Source: an uncultured Pseudomonadota bacterium
GTDB taxonomy: Bacteria > Pseudomonadota > Gammaproteobacteria > Steroidobacterales > Steroidobacteraceae
Assembly: GCA_903862885.1 (NCBI GenBank)
Contig: CAIOZU010000004.1
Coordinates: 62,001-126,000, forward strand
DNA length: 64,000 nt
Reading direction: 5' to 3'
The notes under the pieces are model-generated. The model was not told the DNA's origin. It did no database searches and saw nothing but the letters and a program-made list of their open reading frames with translations. Every line of letters starts with the position of its first letter. Position 1 is the first letter of the stretch. Below are positions 53,792 through 61,658 of the stretch, piece after piece. A program made the translations under genes and the position numbers.

Positions 53792-54681
53792 GTGCAGAGG
53801 CGTGGCCGGCACCGGCCAAATTGAATCTGTTTTTGCACGTCACGGGGCGTCGTCCAGAGGGTTATCATGAGCTCCAAACGGTCTTTCAAATAATTGATTT
53901 GATTGATGAATTAGAGTTTTCGGTCAATCAAAGTGGGCGCATTCGTCGGGTGCGCGGACCGATGGATATTGACCCATCCATCGATCTGGTGGTTCGTGCT
54001 GCCGAGTGCTTGCGAACGGCCGCCGGTCGGCCTGACCTGGGGGTGGATATCGCCCTTGCCAAGCGGATCCCAGTGGGCGCGGGTCTTGGCGGGGGCAGTT
54101 CCGATGCGGCCACGGTGCTGGTGGCCTTGAATGCACTGTGGGGTTTGGGCTTCCCGGTGCAACGCCTGCATACCCTGGGACGCACGTTGGGTGCGGATGT
54201 GCCGCTTTTTATAGGCGGGCAGAACGCCTGGGGCGCTGGGATTGGTGATGTATTGAGCCCCGTGGCACTGCCACCGAGGGCCTATGCCGTGGTCTTTCCA
54301 GGGGTCGCGGTCTCCACGGCTGAAATCTTCCAGGCTTCTGAATTGACACGAAATTCCCCCGCGATCACAATAGGCGGCTCGGTCTTTGCCACCGCATCGG
54401 ATCTGACGTTGCCCGGTCATAACGATCTGCAGCCTGTCGTGGTCGCGCGTTATCCGCCGGTGCAAGCGGCGTTGAGGTGGTTGACGGAGCGTGCGCCCGC
54501 GCGCATGACAGGATCGGGAGCGAGCGTGTTTTCCGTGTGTCTGACGCAATCGGCAGCGCAGGCGGTCCTCGAGGGGCTGCCGGCTGACTGGTTGGGATGG
54601 GCAGTGAACGGATTGGCGCGCTCGCCGCTGATGGAGCGACTCGCGGTGCAGCGAGCGGTGACCGGTGCGATTGGGGCGTAG
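53788..54681 (+). CDS. ispE: 4-diphosphocytidyl-2-C-methyl-D-erythritol kinase
   Basis: IspE is the GHMP kinase of the MEP isoprenoid pathway. I start at GTG giving MSAEAWPAPAKLNLFLHV, within the lolB stop (GTGA); the longer frame is inside lolB. The 297-residue protein has the substrate block PAKLNLFLHVTGRRPEGYHEL, the ATP loop PVGAGLGGGSSDAATVL and the GHMP motif 3 region RMTGSGASVFSVC. Its last ten bases, including the stop, form the 5' acceptor strand of tRNA-Gln. Confidence 0.96.
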   Translation: MSAEAWPAPAKLNLFLHVTGRRPEGYHELQTVFQIIDLIDELEFSVNQSGRIRRVRGPMDIDPSIDLVVRAAECLRTAAGRPDLGVDIALAKRIPVGAGLGGGSSDAATVLVALNALWGLGFPVQRLHTLGRTLGADVPLFIGGQNAWGAGIGDVLSPVALPPRAYAVVFPGVAVSTAEIFQASELTRNSPAITIGGSVFATASDLTLPGHNDLQPVVVARYPPVQAALRWLTERAPARMTGSGASVFSVCLTQSAAQAVLEGLPADWLGWAVNGLARSPLMERLAVQRAVTGAIGA

Positions 54682-54746
54682 CCAAGTGGTACGGCAGCGG
54701 ATTTTGATTCCGCCATGCGAAGGTTCGAATCCTTCCGCCCCAGCCA
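54672..54746 (+). tRNA. tRNA-Gln (anticodon TTG)
   Basis: A complete 75-base cloverleaf: acceptor TGGGGCG pairing with CGCCCCA (7/7), D arm GCC...GGC, anticodon stem GCGGA/TCCGC around TTTTGAT with anticodon TTG, T arm GAAGG-TTCGAAT-CCTTC, discriminator G and encoded CCA. The 5' end overlaps the last ten bases of ispE including its TAG stop. The ispE-tRNA-Gln-prs order is conserved in many Gammaproteobacteria. Confidence 0.97.
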
Positions 54747-54785
54747 TTTATAATTGAACGACCTCGGGTTGGTGGAGAGCGCACA

Positions 54786-55742
54786 GTGTCCGAGTCACAG
54801 ATGGCTGTATTTTCAGGGAACGCCAATCCCGTCCTGGCCTTAGACATAGCGAAGCACTTGATGCTGCCGCTCGGTCGGGCGCACGTGGGGCATTTCAGTG
54901 ATGGCGAAGTCACGGTCGAGTTGATGGACAATGTCCGCGGCCGCGATGTATTCATCGTGCAGCCCACCTGTCCGCCAGCAACCAACGATCACCTGATGGA
55001 ATTGCTGCTGATGGCAGATGCTTGTAAGCGGGCCAGCGCCGGGCGCATCACAGCGGTCGTACCGTATTTTGGTTATGCGCGCCAAGACCGCCGGCCGCGT
55101 GCGACGCGTGTCGCCATCACCGCGAAGTTAGTCGCCAATATGATCGCCGGGGCTGGCGTCAGTCGCGTACTGACGGTGGATCTGCATGCCGATCAAATCC
55201 AGGGTTTTTTCGATATCCCAGTGGATAACGTGTACGCCTCACCGGTATTGCTCGGAGACGCGTGGAAGCAGAAGTACGAGAACATGATTGTTGTCTCCCC
55301 CGATGTGGGAGGGGTGGTGCGCGCACGGGCACTGGCGAAGCGTCTGGATGATGCTGATTTGGCTATTATTGATAAGCGCCGTCCTCGTGCCAATGAATCC
55401 AAAGTGATGAATATCATCGGCGATGTCGCGGGTAAGACTTGCGTGATGATCGATGACATGGTGGATACCGCCGGCACCTTGTGTCATGCCGCAGCGGCTT
55501 TGAAAGAAGAGGGCGCGGTGCGGGTAGTGGCTTATATCACCCACGCGGTGTTATCCGGCGATGCGGTCGCCAAGATTGATCGCTCAGTGCTCGATGAATT
55601 GGTGGTGACAGACACCATTCCATTGAGTGCGAGTGCGGCGCAGTCAACTAAGATCAGACAACTGTCCGTGGCTGGTTTGCTGGCCGAAACTATGCGGCGG
55701 ATCCGTGATGAAGAGTCAGTGAGTTCGTTGTATATCGATTAG
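54786..55742 (+). CDS. prs: Ribose-phosphate pyrophosphokinase
   Basis: Prs makes PRPP for nucleotide, histidine, tryptophan and NAD synthesis. The 318-residue protein has [36 protein letters not shown] (ATP/regulatory), the metal-binding [18 protein letters not shown] and the PRPP-binding [18 protein letters not shown]. The start is GTG with GGTGGAGAG seven bases upstream. It begins 39 bases after the tRNA-Gln gene and is probably made from the same transcript after tRNA processing. Confidence 0.98.
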   Translation: MSESQMAVFSGNANPVLALDIAKHLMLPLGRAHVGHFSDGEVTVELMDNVRGRDVFIVQPTCPPATNDHLMELLLMADACKRASAGRITAVVPYFGYARQDRRPRATRVAITAKLVANMIAGAGVSRVLTVDLHADQIQGFFDIPVDNVYASPVLLGDAWKQKYENMIVVSPDVGGVVRARALAKRLDDADLAIIDKRRPRANESKVMNIIGDVAGKTCVMIDDMVDTAGTLCHAAAALKEEGAVRVVAYITHAVLSGDAVAKIDRSVLDELVVTDTIPLSASAAQSTKIRQLSVAGLLAETMRRIRDEESVSSLYID

Positions 55743-55831
55743 GAATTTAACCTTCGGCATGGTGCCGTGGGTCTACGAAGCTGCAGTGCGCTTGGTCGCG
55801 GGGTGCTGCAGATTCTTGTGTTAAGGAGAGG

Positions 55832-56557
55832 ATGATGAAAAGTTCTTTTGAATTGATCGCGGAGCCACGCGAAGACCAGGGGAAGGGTGCGAGCCGCCGC
55901 CTGCGTCACGCTGGGCGCGTTCCCGCGATTTTGTATGGTGGGGAGCAGACGCCGTTGGCGTTGTCCCTCGATCACACAAAATTGCAGTTGGCGATGGAGA
56001 ATGAAAAGTTTTATTCCGCCATCACTCAAATCAAGGTGAATGGTGGTGTGCAGCAAGCCATTTTGCGTGACGTTCAGCGTCACCCTTGGAAAAGTCTGAT
56101 CGTGCATGTGGATTTCCAGCGAGTGGAAGAGAACCAGTTGCTGCGTGTGTTGGTGCCCTTGCACTTCACAGGCGAGGCCATTTCGCCAGGTGTTAAAACA
56201 CAAGGCGGCATGATGTCGCACTTGCGTAATGACCTGGTGGTCGAGTGCTTGCCTAAGCATCTGCCTGAATTCATCACCGTCGATGTCTCCGGCTTAAGCC
56301 TCAATCAATCCTTACATCTGTCAGATGTGGTGCTGCCTGAAGGGGTGGTATCGGTTGAGTTGAAGAGCGGCAAAGACGTGTCGATTGTCGCGGTGCATGC
56401 GCAGCGTGCGGAAGAAGCCGAATCGCCCATCGCGGCGGCGGCGGGTGCGGCATCGGGCGCTGCGGGTGCTGCGGCACCGGCCGCAGCTGCGGCCGGCGCC
56501 AAGCCTGCGGCGGGTGCCAAGCCTGCGGATGGCGCGAAGAAGGACGCGAAGAAGTAG
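55832..56557 (+). CDS. rplY: 50S ribosomal protein L25/Ctc
   Basis: This is the long Ctc form of L25, 241 residues, with the 5S-rRNA-binding N-terminal domain (GKGASRRLRHAGRVPAILYGG) and a C-terminal beta domain (LRVLVPLHFTGEAISPGVKTQGG). The last 45 residues are an Ala-rich tail ending in KKDAKK. Two tandem ATGs follow AAGGAGAGG; the first is used here. A CTGCAG pair flanks a 20-base loop in the 90-base leader and may form a hairpin, relevant because L25 can autoregulate in E. coli. Confidence 0.96.
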   Translation: MMKSSFELIAEPREDQGKGASRRLRHAGRVPAILYGGEQTPLALSLDHTKLQLAMENEKFYSAITQIKVNGGVQQAILRDVQRHPWKSLIVHVDFQRVEENQLLRVLVPLHFTGEAISPGVKTQGGMMSHLRNDLVVECLPKHLPEFITVDVSGLSLNQSLHLSDVVLPEGVVSVELKSGKDVSIVAVHAQRAEEAESPIAAAAGAASGAAGAAAPAAAAAGAKPAAGAKPADGAKKDAKK

Positions 56558-56653
56558 CGCCTGCCTTCCTGAATTGTTGGCTGTTTTCTGCTGCTCTAGA
56601 TGCTTCTCGATCTAGGGCGGCTTGACAGTCAACCGTTCTGGGCCGGTGTTGCC

Positions 56654-57265
56654 ATGGCGGGTCTTGCCATCCAGTTGATCGTTGGTCTCGGTAACCCGGG
56701 GCCTGAGCATGCCGCGACTCGTCATAACGCGGGGTTTTGGTGTGTCGATCTGTTAGCCGAGCGGCTGCACGCCAGTTGGCGAGCACATGCGCGTTACCAC
56801 GGTGAAGTGGCGCGTGGCGCGTTGTCGGGTCATGAACTGTGGCTGTTGAAGCCAACGACTTATATGAATCGTAGTGGCCTGTCGGTGCAGGCCATGGCCG
56901 ATTATTTTCAGATAGAGCCTGCCCGGATCTTGGTGGTGCACGACGACCTGGATCTGCCCTTAGGCGCCTTGCGTTTGAAGCAAGGGGGTGGGGCTGGCGG
57001 GCACAATGGGCTGAAGGATCTGATCGCGCACCTAGGTGACGCTTTTTGGCGATTGCGGGTAGGTATTGGACATCCGGGTCAGCGCCAACAGGTGATCGAT
57101 TATGTGTTGCAGCGCGCATCGAAGGCAGAACAGGTCTGTCTGGATGAAGCGGTGGATGCGGCCGCACAGGTGGTGCCCGCTTTATTGACCGATGGCGCGG
57201 GAAAAGTCATGAACAAACTGCATCGGCGTGTGCCGGTGGCAGCAGGGGAGCTCAGTGGGAATTAA
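56654..57265 (+). CDS. pth: Peptidyl-tRNA hydrolase
   Basis: Pth recycles tRNA from dropped-off peptidyl-tRNA. I start at the ATG giving [20 protein letters not shown]; the frame continues upstream without family similarity. The 203-residue protein has all catalytic residues: [17 protein letters not shown] (Asn and His), [12 protein letters not shown] (Asp) and [10 protein letters not shown] (Asn). The last codons overlap the ychF start by 11 bases. rplY-pth-ychF is a conserved trio. Confidence 0.97.
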   Translation: MAGLAIQLIVGLGNPGPEHAATRHNAGFWCVDLLAERLHASWRAHARYHGEVARGALSGHELWLLKPTTYMNRSGLSVQAMADYFQIEPARILVVHDDLDLPLGALRLKQGGGAGGHNGLKDLIAHLGDAFWRLRVGIGHPGQRQQVIDYVLQRASKAEQVCLDEAVDAAAQVVPALLTDGAGKVMNKLHRRVPVAAGELSGN

Positions 57266-58346
57266 GTGTGGCATCGTCGGTCTTCCTAACGTCGGTAAGT
57301 CGACGCTTTTTAATGCGCTCACGCGCGCGCAGATTGCGGCTGAAAATTATCCGTTTTGCACCATTGATCCCAATGTCGGTGTGGTGCCGGTGCCTGACCT
57401 GCGTCTGTCTACGCTAGCGGCCATTGCCAAGTCAGAAAAAATATTGCCAGCCACGATCGAGTTCGTGGACATCGCCGGTATTGTCAAAGGCGCATCGCAA
57501 GGAGAAGGTTTAGGTAATAAATTCCTAGCTAATATCCGTGAAGTCGATGCCATCGGGCATGTGGTTCGCTGTTTTGAAAATGACGACATCATTCATGTCG
57601 CCGGCAAGGTCAACCCCTTGTCTGATATTGAGACCATCAATACCGAGTTAGCGCTCGCTGATCTAGAGACTGCTGAAAAGGGTCTGCAGCGTGCTGAAAA
57701 AGCAGCCAAAGCCCAGGATAAGGAGGCGATGCGGGTGCGTGATGTCATCCGCCGGGTGCGTGATGCGTTAAATCAAGGTCAGCCGGCGCGCGCCGTGACG
57801 CTGGATGAGCAGGAGCGTTTGATCGTTCGCGAGCTGCAGTTATTGACTATGAAGCCTGTGTTGTATATCGCCAATGTGTCGGATGATGGCTTTAAGAACA
57901 ATGAGTTACTGGCAGCCGTTGAGAAATTGGCGGCGTCTGAGGGGGCGGGCGTGGTCGCGGTGTGTGCGTCCATCGAGGCGGAGATCGCCCAATTAGAGGA
58001 CGCCGATCGAGAGGAGTTCCTGAAGGAACTCGGTCTGGATGAGCCGGGTCTTAATCGGGTGATTCGCGGCGGCTACGCGTTGTTGGGTCTCCAGACGTAT
58101 TTTACGGTAGGCCCCAAAGAGGCGCGCGCATGGACGGTAAAGAAAGGTTGTACTGCCCCACAGGCGGCCGGTGTCATTCATACTGACTTTGAGCGCGGCT
58201 TTATTCGTGCAGAAGTGATCGGCTATGACGACTACGTGACCCATCGTGGCGAAGCCGGTGCGCGGGAGACCGGCAAGATGAGATTGGAAGGCAAGGAATA
58301 TATCGTGCGTGAAGGTGATGTCATGCATTTTAGATTTAACGTGTGA
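57255..58346 (+). CDS. ychF: Ribosome-binding ATPase YchF/OLA1
   Basis: YchF is an Obg-family ATPase that binds the 70S ribosome. From the GTG after CAGGGGAG, giving [21 protein letters not shown], the length (363) equals E. coli YchF. G motifs are GLPNVGKST (G1), [12 protein letters not shown] (switch I) and [18 protein letters not shown] (G3); the G4 site reads NVSD, typical of ATP-preferring members. The coiled coil (residues about 130-200) and a C-terminal TGS domain ending MHFRFNV are complete. Confidence 0.97.
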   Translation: MGIKCGIVGLPNVGKSTLFNALTRAQIAAENYPFCTIDPNVGVVPVPDLRLSTLAAIAKSEKILPATIEFVDIAGIVKGASQGEGLGNKFLANIREVDAIGHVVRCFENDDIIHVAGKVNPLSDIETINTELALADLETAEKGLQRAEKAAKAQDKEAMRVRDVIRRVRDALNQGQPARAVTLDEQERLIVRELQLLTMKPVLYIANVSDDGFKNNELLAAVEKLAASEGAGVVAVCASIEAEIAQLEDADREEFLKELGLDEPGLNRVIRGGYALLGLQTYFTVGPKEARAWTVKKGCTAPQAAGVIHTDFERGFIRAEVIGYDDYVTHRGEAGARETGKMRLEGKEYIVREGDVMHFRFNV

Positions 58347-58401
58347 TGAGTCGAGCGCAGAGAGCGACTGATCCACTTACCGTTGGCTGTGAGGAATCCC
58401 A

Positions 58402-60438
58402 GTGAAGAATTCAGTCTTGATTAAATGTCTGGTGATATTGCTCATGCTCACCGGTTTGGTGGGCTGTGGTGGCCATGGTGGTTCATCGAATAATGTCGGT
58501 GTCACCACGGGTGGTGGTGTGGGTGTCAGTTTAACGACTCCCACGGGCAGCACCGTCATTTATGAAGGGACGCAAATTGAAATCGATGCAACGGTGTTAG
58601 GTGATGCCAGCAATGCAGGCGTTACCTGGTCGCTGGTAGCGGGCAGTGTCGGTACGATTGCAAGCCAAACGCCAACGAAGTTGATTTATCAGGCGCCAGC
58701 CAGTGTCGTGGGAGCGTTCTCTGCCACAGTGATCGCGACGTCCATCACTTCTCCCACCGAGTATTCGCAAGCCTCTATCACGGTGAATGGAACTCCCGTG
58801 ATTCTAACGCCTGCGATTTTCCCGGCGAATGAGAAAGTGGCTTATGGCACTTATCTCAGTGTGGCCGGCGGTACGCCGCCCTATGTGTGGAGTATCAGTG
58901 CAGGGACCTTGCCTGCTGGCTTGAGTCTGTCGGGGAGCACCTCAGCGAGTACCTCCATTCAAGGTACACCGACCGCGCCTGGCATCTCGACCGTGACCGT
59001 GTTGGTCACTGATTACAATGGACTCACCGCCAGCCAAGACGTCACCTTGACGGTCAGCCCGCAGACCGCCTGTTTGTTGGCTGGTCAGTATGCCTACCTT
59101 TCAATGGGCTTATATCAAGCGTATCCGGCAGTTCGAGCGGGCAGTTTTACCGTGAATGCAACCACTGGCGTGGTGACCGGTATGTTTGATGCCAAGAATT
59201 CAGGGGGTGCTTCAAGTGGCGCGGCATTGACCGATGGCCTGTGCGCGACGCGAGCTCAAAATTACGGTGAGATGACGATGGTCTCGGCGAGCCGCAATGA
59301 AAAATTTAACTATGTGACTGCCAGTAGTTTAAACCTCGGCCACTTACAGCAAAATGACTCGACTGGAGACTTGGCCGCGGGTCAGTTCACGCGTCAAGAC
59401 AGCGCGGCGTTTAATTTCAACCAGTTGCAAGGCGCTTGGGTATTTGGTGTGGTCGGTGATGATGGCCAGAAAAATCGGCTGGTTGAGATCGGTCAACTGT
59501 CCTTAGATGCGAGTGGTGCGGCGATTGGTGTTGCCGATAACAATGCCGTGAGTAATGCAGCGGTGAATGGCACCTTAAGTGCGCTCTTCACAGTGCCCGA
59601 TGCCAACGGTCGCGGTACGGTCACCTGGCAGGTCAACGGTCAAAGTCTGCCGATGGCTTACTATGTGGTGGATGCGAATTCGATTTATTTGGTGAGTAAC
59701 GACACCTCACTGACCACCCCGCGTGTGGCGGGTCGCATGACCCGACAGAGCGGTCTTAATTTTGATTCCACCAGCTTAACTGGTCCTGGCATCACGTCCT
59801 CCGTGTTGAGTCTGTGGGGCAGTACGTCCGGACAGAGTCAGCCGAATGCGACCGTCGCCTTGGCGCGATTGTCGGGATCCACCGCTCAGACGGGCAATGC
59901 CTCGGCGGCTGTCGATGTGGCGCTGGATACGGTCGCGAGTGGTGCGGTGGATGTCTATGCCACTTATGCCGCGCAGTCCTATTCAGTCGCTGCGATCAAT
60001 GGCCGTGGATCATTAACCCTCAGTGCCTCAGGTGCGGCGACGCGGACGCTGGTTTTTTATACGGATGGGGCGGGTGGCGGCTACTTTTTAGAGCCTAGCA
60101 GTGCCGCGGGCAACTTTGGTATTTTGCAGCCGCAGATTGGCGTGCCCTTTACTTCGTTTGCCGCTACCTACTTTCAGGGCGGCACGATGTTTGCTGTGGC
60201 GACCGCGCCGATCAGTACGCTCGCGCAGTTGCTGTTACAGAATGGGTCTTTGTCAGGAGCCGTGTCAGGCAGCTACGCTCTGTATGCTGACACCGGCCGG
60301 GTGGTGGCAAGCGTCAGCCGAATCTTGCTCGGTGGTAGTGATTTGGTGATTTATTTGCTATCTGCCAATGCGTTGGTGGCAATGGGGGATGGCTTGAATT
60401 CGCAAAACAGTCAAATCGCTTGGTTTGAGGCTTTTTAA
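58402..60438 (+). CDS. Large Ig-like lipoprotein of unknown function
   Basis: I recognise only modules. The signal ends in lipobox LVGCGG (GTG start), followed by a Gly/Ser/Val-rich linker, a bacterial Ig-like domain (about 35-130; VTWSLVAGSVGTI), then a cadherin/putative-Ig domain with the hallmark GGTPPYVWSISAGTLPAGLSLS (about 150-230). The remaining 450 residues are beta-rich and Gly/Ser/Ala/Thr-rich, built of LAGQYAYLSMG... and LQGAWVFGVVGDDG...-type modules that resemble surface lipoproteins abundant in Acidobacteria. Probably an outer-membrane or surface-exposed adhesin-like or binding protein. It stands alone between ychF and tRNA-Met. Confidence 0.8.
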   Translation: MKNSVLIKCLVILLMLTGLVGCGGHGGSSNNVGVTTGGGVGVSLTTPTGSTVIYEGTQIEIDATVLGDASNAGVTWSLVAGSVGTIASQTPTKLIYQAPASVVGAFSATVIATSITSPTEYSQASITVNGTPVILTPAIFPANEKVAYGTYLSVAGGTPPYVWSISAGTLPAGLSLSGSTSASTSIQGTPTAPGISTVTVLVTDYNGLTASQDVTLTVSPQTACLLAGQYAYLSMGLYQAYPAVRAGSFTVNATTGVVTGMFDAKNSGGASSGAALTDGLCATRAQNYGEMTMVSASRNEKFNYVTASSLNLGHLQQNDSTGDLAAGQFTRQDSAAFNFNQLQGAWVFGVVGDDGQKNRLVEIGQLSLDASGAAIGVADNNAVSNAAVNGTLSALFTVPDANGRGTVTWQVNGQSLPMAYYVVDANSIYLVSNDTSLTTPRVAGRMTRQSGLNFDSTSLTGPGITSSVLSLWGSTSGQSQPNATVALARLSGSTAQTGNASAAVDVALDTVASGAVDVYATYAAQSYSVAAINGRGSLTLSASGAATRTLVFYTDGAGGGYFLEPSSAAGNFGILQPQIGVPFTSFAATYFQGGTMFAVATAPISTLAQLLLQNGSLSGAVSGSYALYADTGRVVASVSRILLGGSDLVIYLLSANALVAMGDGLNSQNSQIAWFEAF

Positions 60439-60470
60439 TCGGACTTTTTTAATTTAAATGGCTGAGCGTC

Positions 60471-60498
60471 TTGACGGGACGCCTTGGCATGCCAAAAT
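60471..60498 (+). promoter_or_regulatory. Candidate tRNA-Met promoter
   Basis: TTGACG and CAAAAT are separated by 16 bases; a GC-rich discriminator (CGCGTCCCG) follows, as is usual for stringently controlled stable-RNA promoters. The predicted start is roughly 30 bases before the mature tRNA 5' end. Confidence 0.5.
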
Positions 60499-60504
60499 CG
60501 CGTC

Positions 60505-60522
60505 CCGCTGACTCGTCAGCGG
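60505..60522 (+). other. Perfect hairpin in the tRNA-Met leader
   Basis: CCGCTGA and TCAGCGG pair over seven bases around a CTCG loop, followed by TTT. It lies between the candidate promoter and the tRNA. With three T only, it is a weak terminator for the lipoprotein gene upstream; it may instead be part of the pre-tRNA leader. Confidence 0.5.
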
Positions 60523-60534
60523 TTTAGGTTGAGA

Positions 60535-60611
60535 GGCTAGGTAGCTCAGACGGTTAGAGCACGGGATTCATAACCCCGGGGTCGGGGGTTCGATTCCCCC
60601 CCTAGCCACCA
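60535..60611 (+). tRNA. tRNA-Met elongator type (anticodon CAT)
   Basis: A full 77-base cloverleaf: acceptor GGCTAGG/CCTAGCC (7/7), D arm GCTC...GAGC, anticodon loop TTCATAA, variable GGGTC, T arm GGGGG-TTCGATT-CCCCC, discriminator A and encoded CCA. G1-C72 pairing excludes the initiator tRNA. Position 31-39 at the base of the anticodon loop is an A-C mismatch. A lysidine-modified tRNA-Ile2 also has CAT, but the acceptor and D arm resemble elongator tRNA-Met. Confidence 0.93.
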
Positions 60612-60750
60612 TTCACCGATGGTGGCAATTGCGTTACTGTCCACTCAGAACGCGCCAACATGAGCAGCTCGACTACGGGATTATTTCTACAACGAGCTCG
60701 GCTCACGTATTAGCCGCGATACAGCAAGGAGCGCTTTTATCACACGTTTT

Positions 60751-61101
60751 ATGATGAGGTTTGTATCGGCTTATGGTTTGAGCGCTCTAATGGGCATTGC
60801 GTTAGCGGGGGGGTATCCAACTGTGCAGATAACCAACCTGACTGGGAGCCCAATTTCAGTTTCTACGAATGTTTGCGGATTGCCCGCTGTTATTCTTTTA
60901 GTCAGCACGATAGGCGCTTGCACGAACGGCACGGCGGCTAACTTTACGATAACCGCACCACTGCAAGGGCCGCTTTGGCAATTTTCAACGCTGAATGGTG
61001 GTTGGGGTTACACATGTGCGACAAACTGGTCTGGCTCTCCCGTAATGCGGGCATGCACAGTTAATTCTACTGCTACTGTTGCTCTGGAAATTCTCATGTG
61101 A
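60751..61101 (+). CDS. Small secreted protein of unknown function
   Basis: I do not recognise this 116-residue protein. MMRFVSAYGLSALMGIALAGG is a plausible signal peptide. The mature part has four cysteines (NVCG, GACT, YTCA, RACT), which fits two disulfides, and many Thr/Asn/Ser and beta-type residues (VQITNLTGSPISVST, NFTITAPLQGPLW). Codon choice is more AT-rich than the neighbours. AAGGAG lies about 20 bases upstream, too far for a normal site, so the start is uncertain. It stands alone after tRNA-Met and might be acquired. Confidence 0.5.
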   Translation: MMRFVSAYGLSALMGIALAGGYPTVQITNLTGSPISVSTNVCGLPAVILLVSTIGACTNGTAANFTITAPLQGPLWQFSTLNGGWGYTCATNWSGSPVMRACTVNSTATVALEILM

Positions 61102-61658
61102 TCAAGTATCTGTCGGTACGGTGACAGCTATGACATAGGGGCTGTGACCTGACTTAAGATAACTGGTCTAGCCTGATGGTGATGCTTGAGCGCCAGGATG
61201 AGAGTGGTTGTGGCGGGTCAGTCAGCTCAAGCGTTTGGCCACGGTGTGCCGGGTAAGAGCGCCGCGCTCAGTTACAGGGAAGGTGGTGAGCGTTCTACTG
61301 GATGGGGCCACGCTGGGGCATCTACCAGACTGAAGCGTTGAGGCTCGTATATAAAACAAGCACGTAGCGCGACTTATCGGTAGCCTCCTAGTCACCTTTT
61401 CATGGCCATCGGCAACGCCGTATTTCGGCGGCTAACAGGGCCTATCACGGCGTGCCCCCAGCCGGTGCATTTTATCATGACGGCTTCTGTGTATTTAAAT
61501 CGACTGATGCCTTGACTCGAATCGAATCCATCCGCCAGACTCCGATCCATTCGCTCGGGTTAAAAGACAGCATTTAAAAAGCAGTCTGATTTCGAGTCTG
61601 AATAAACAAATGACATCCATATTTAGGCGAGCGTGTTGACGCGTCGCAGGGAACTCTA
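61102..61658. other. Gene-poor stretch between tRNA-Met island and antiporter
   Basis: About 560 bases with stops in all frames and no gene I can support. It begins GC-rich, becomes AT-rich past about 61480, and holds a direct repeat AGTCTGA-TTTCG-AGTCTGA at 61582-61600 and a nearby inverted CAGACTC. No tRNA 3'-end duplicate, transposase remnant or clear inverted-repeat terminus was recognised. The AT-rich end probably carries the antiporter promoter. Confidence 0.5.

Noticed and set aside
61140-61370. Possible insertion-sequence remnant
   Set aside because: No transposase motif could be recognised in any frame and no terminal inverted repeats or target duplication were found.
60585-61658. 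tRNA-Met 3' end as an attachment site with a downstream duplicate
   Set aside because: No copy of the T arm and acceptor 3' strand was found between the tRNA and the right edge.
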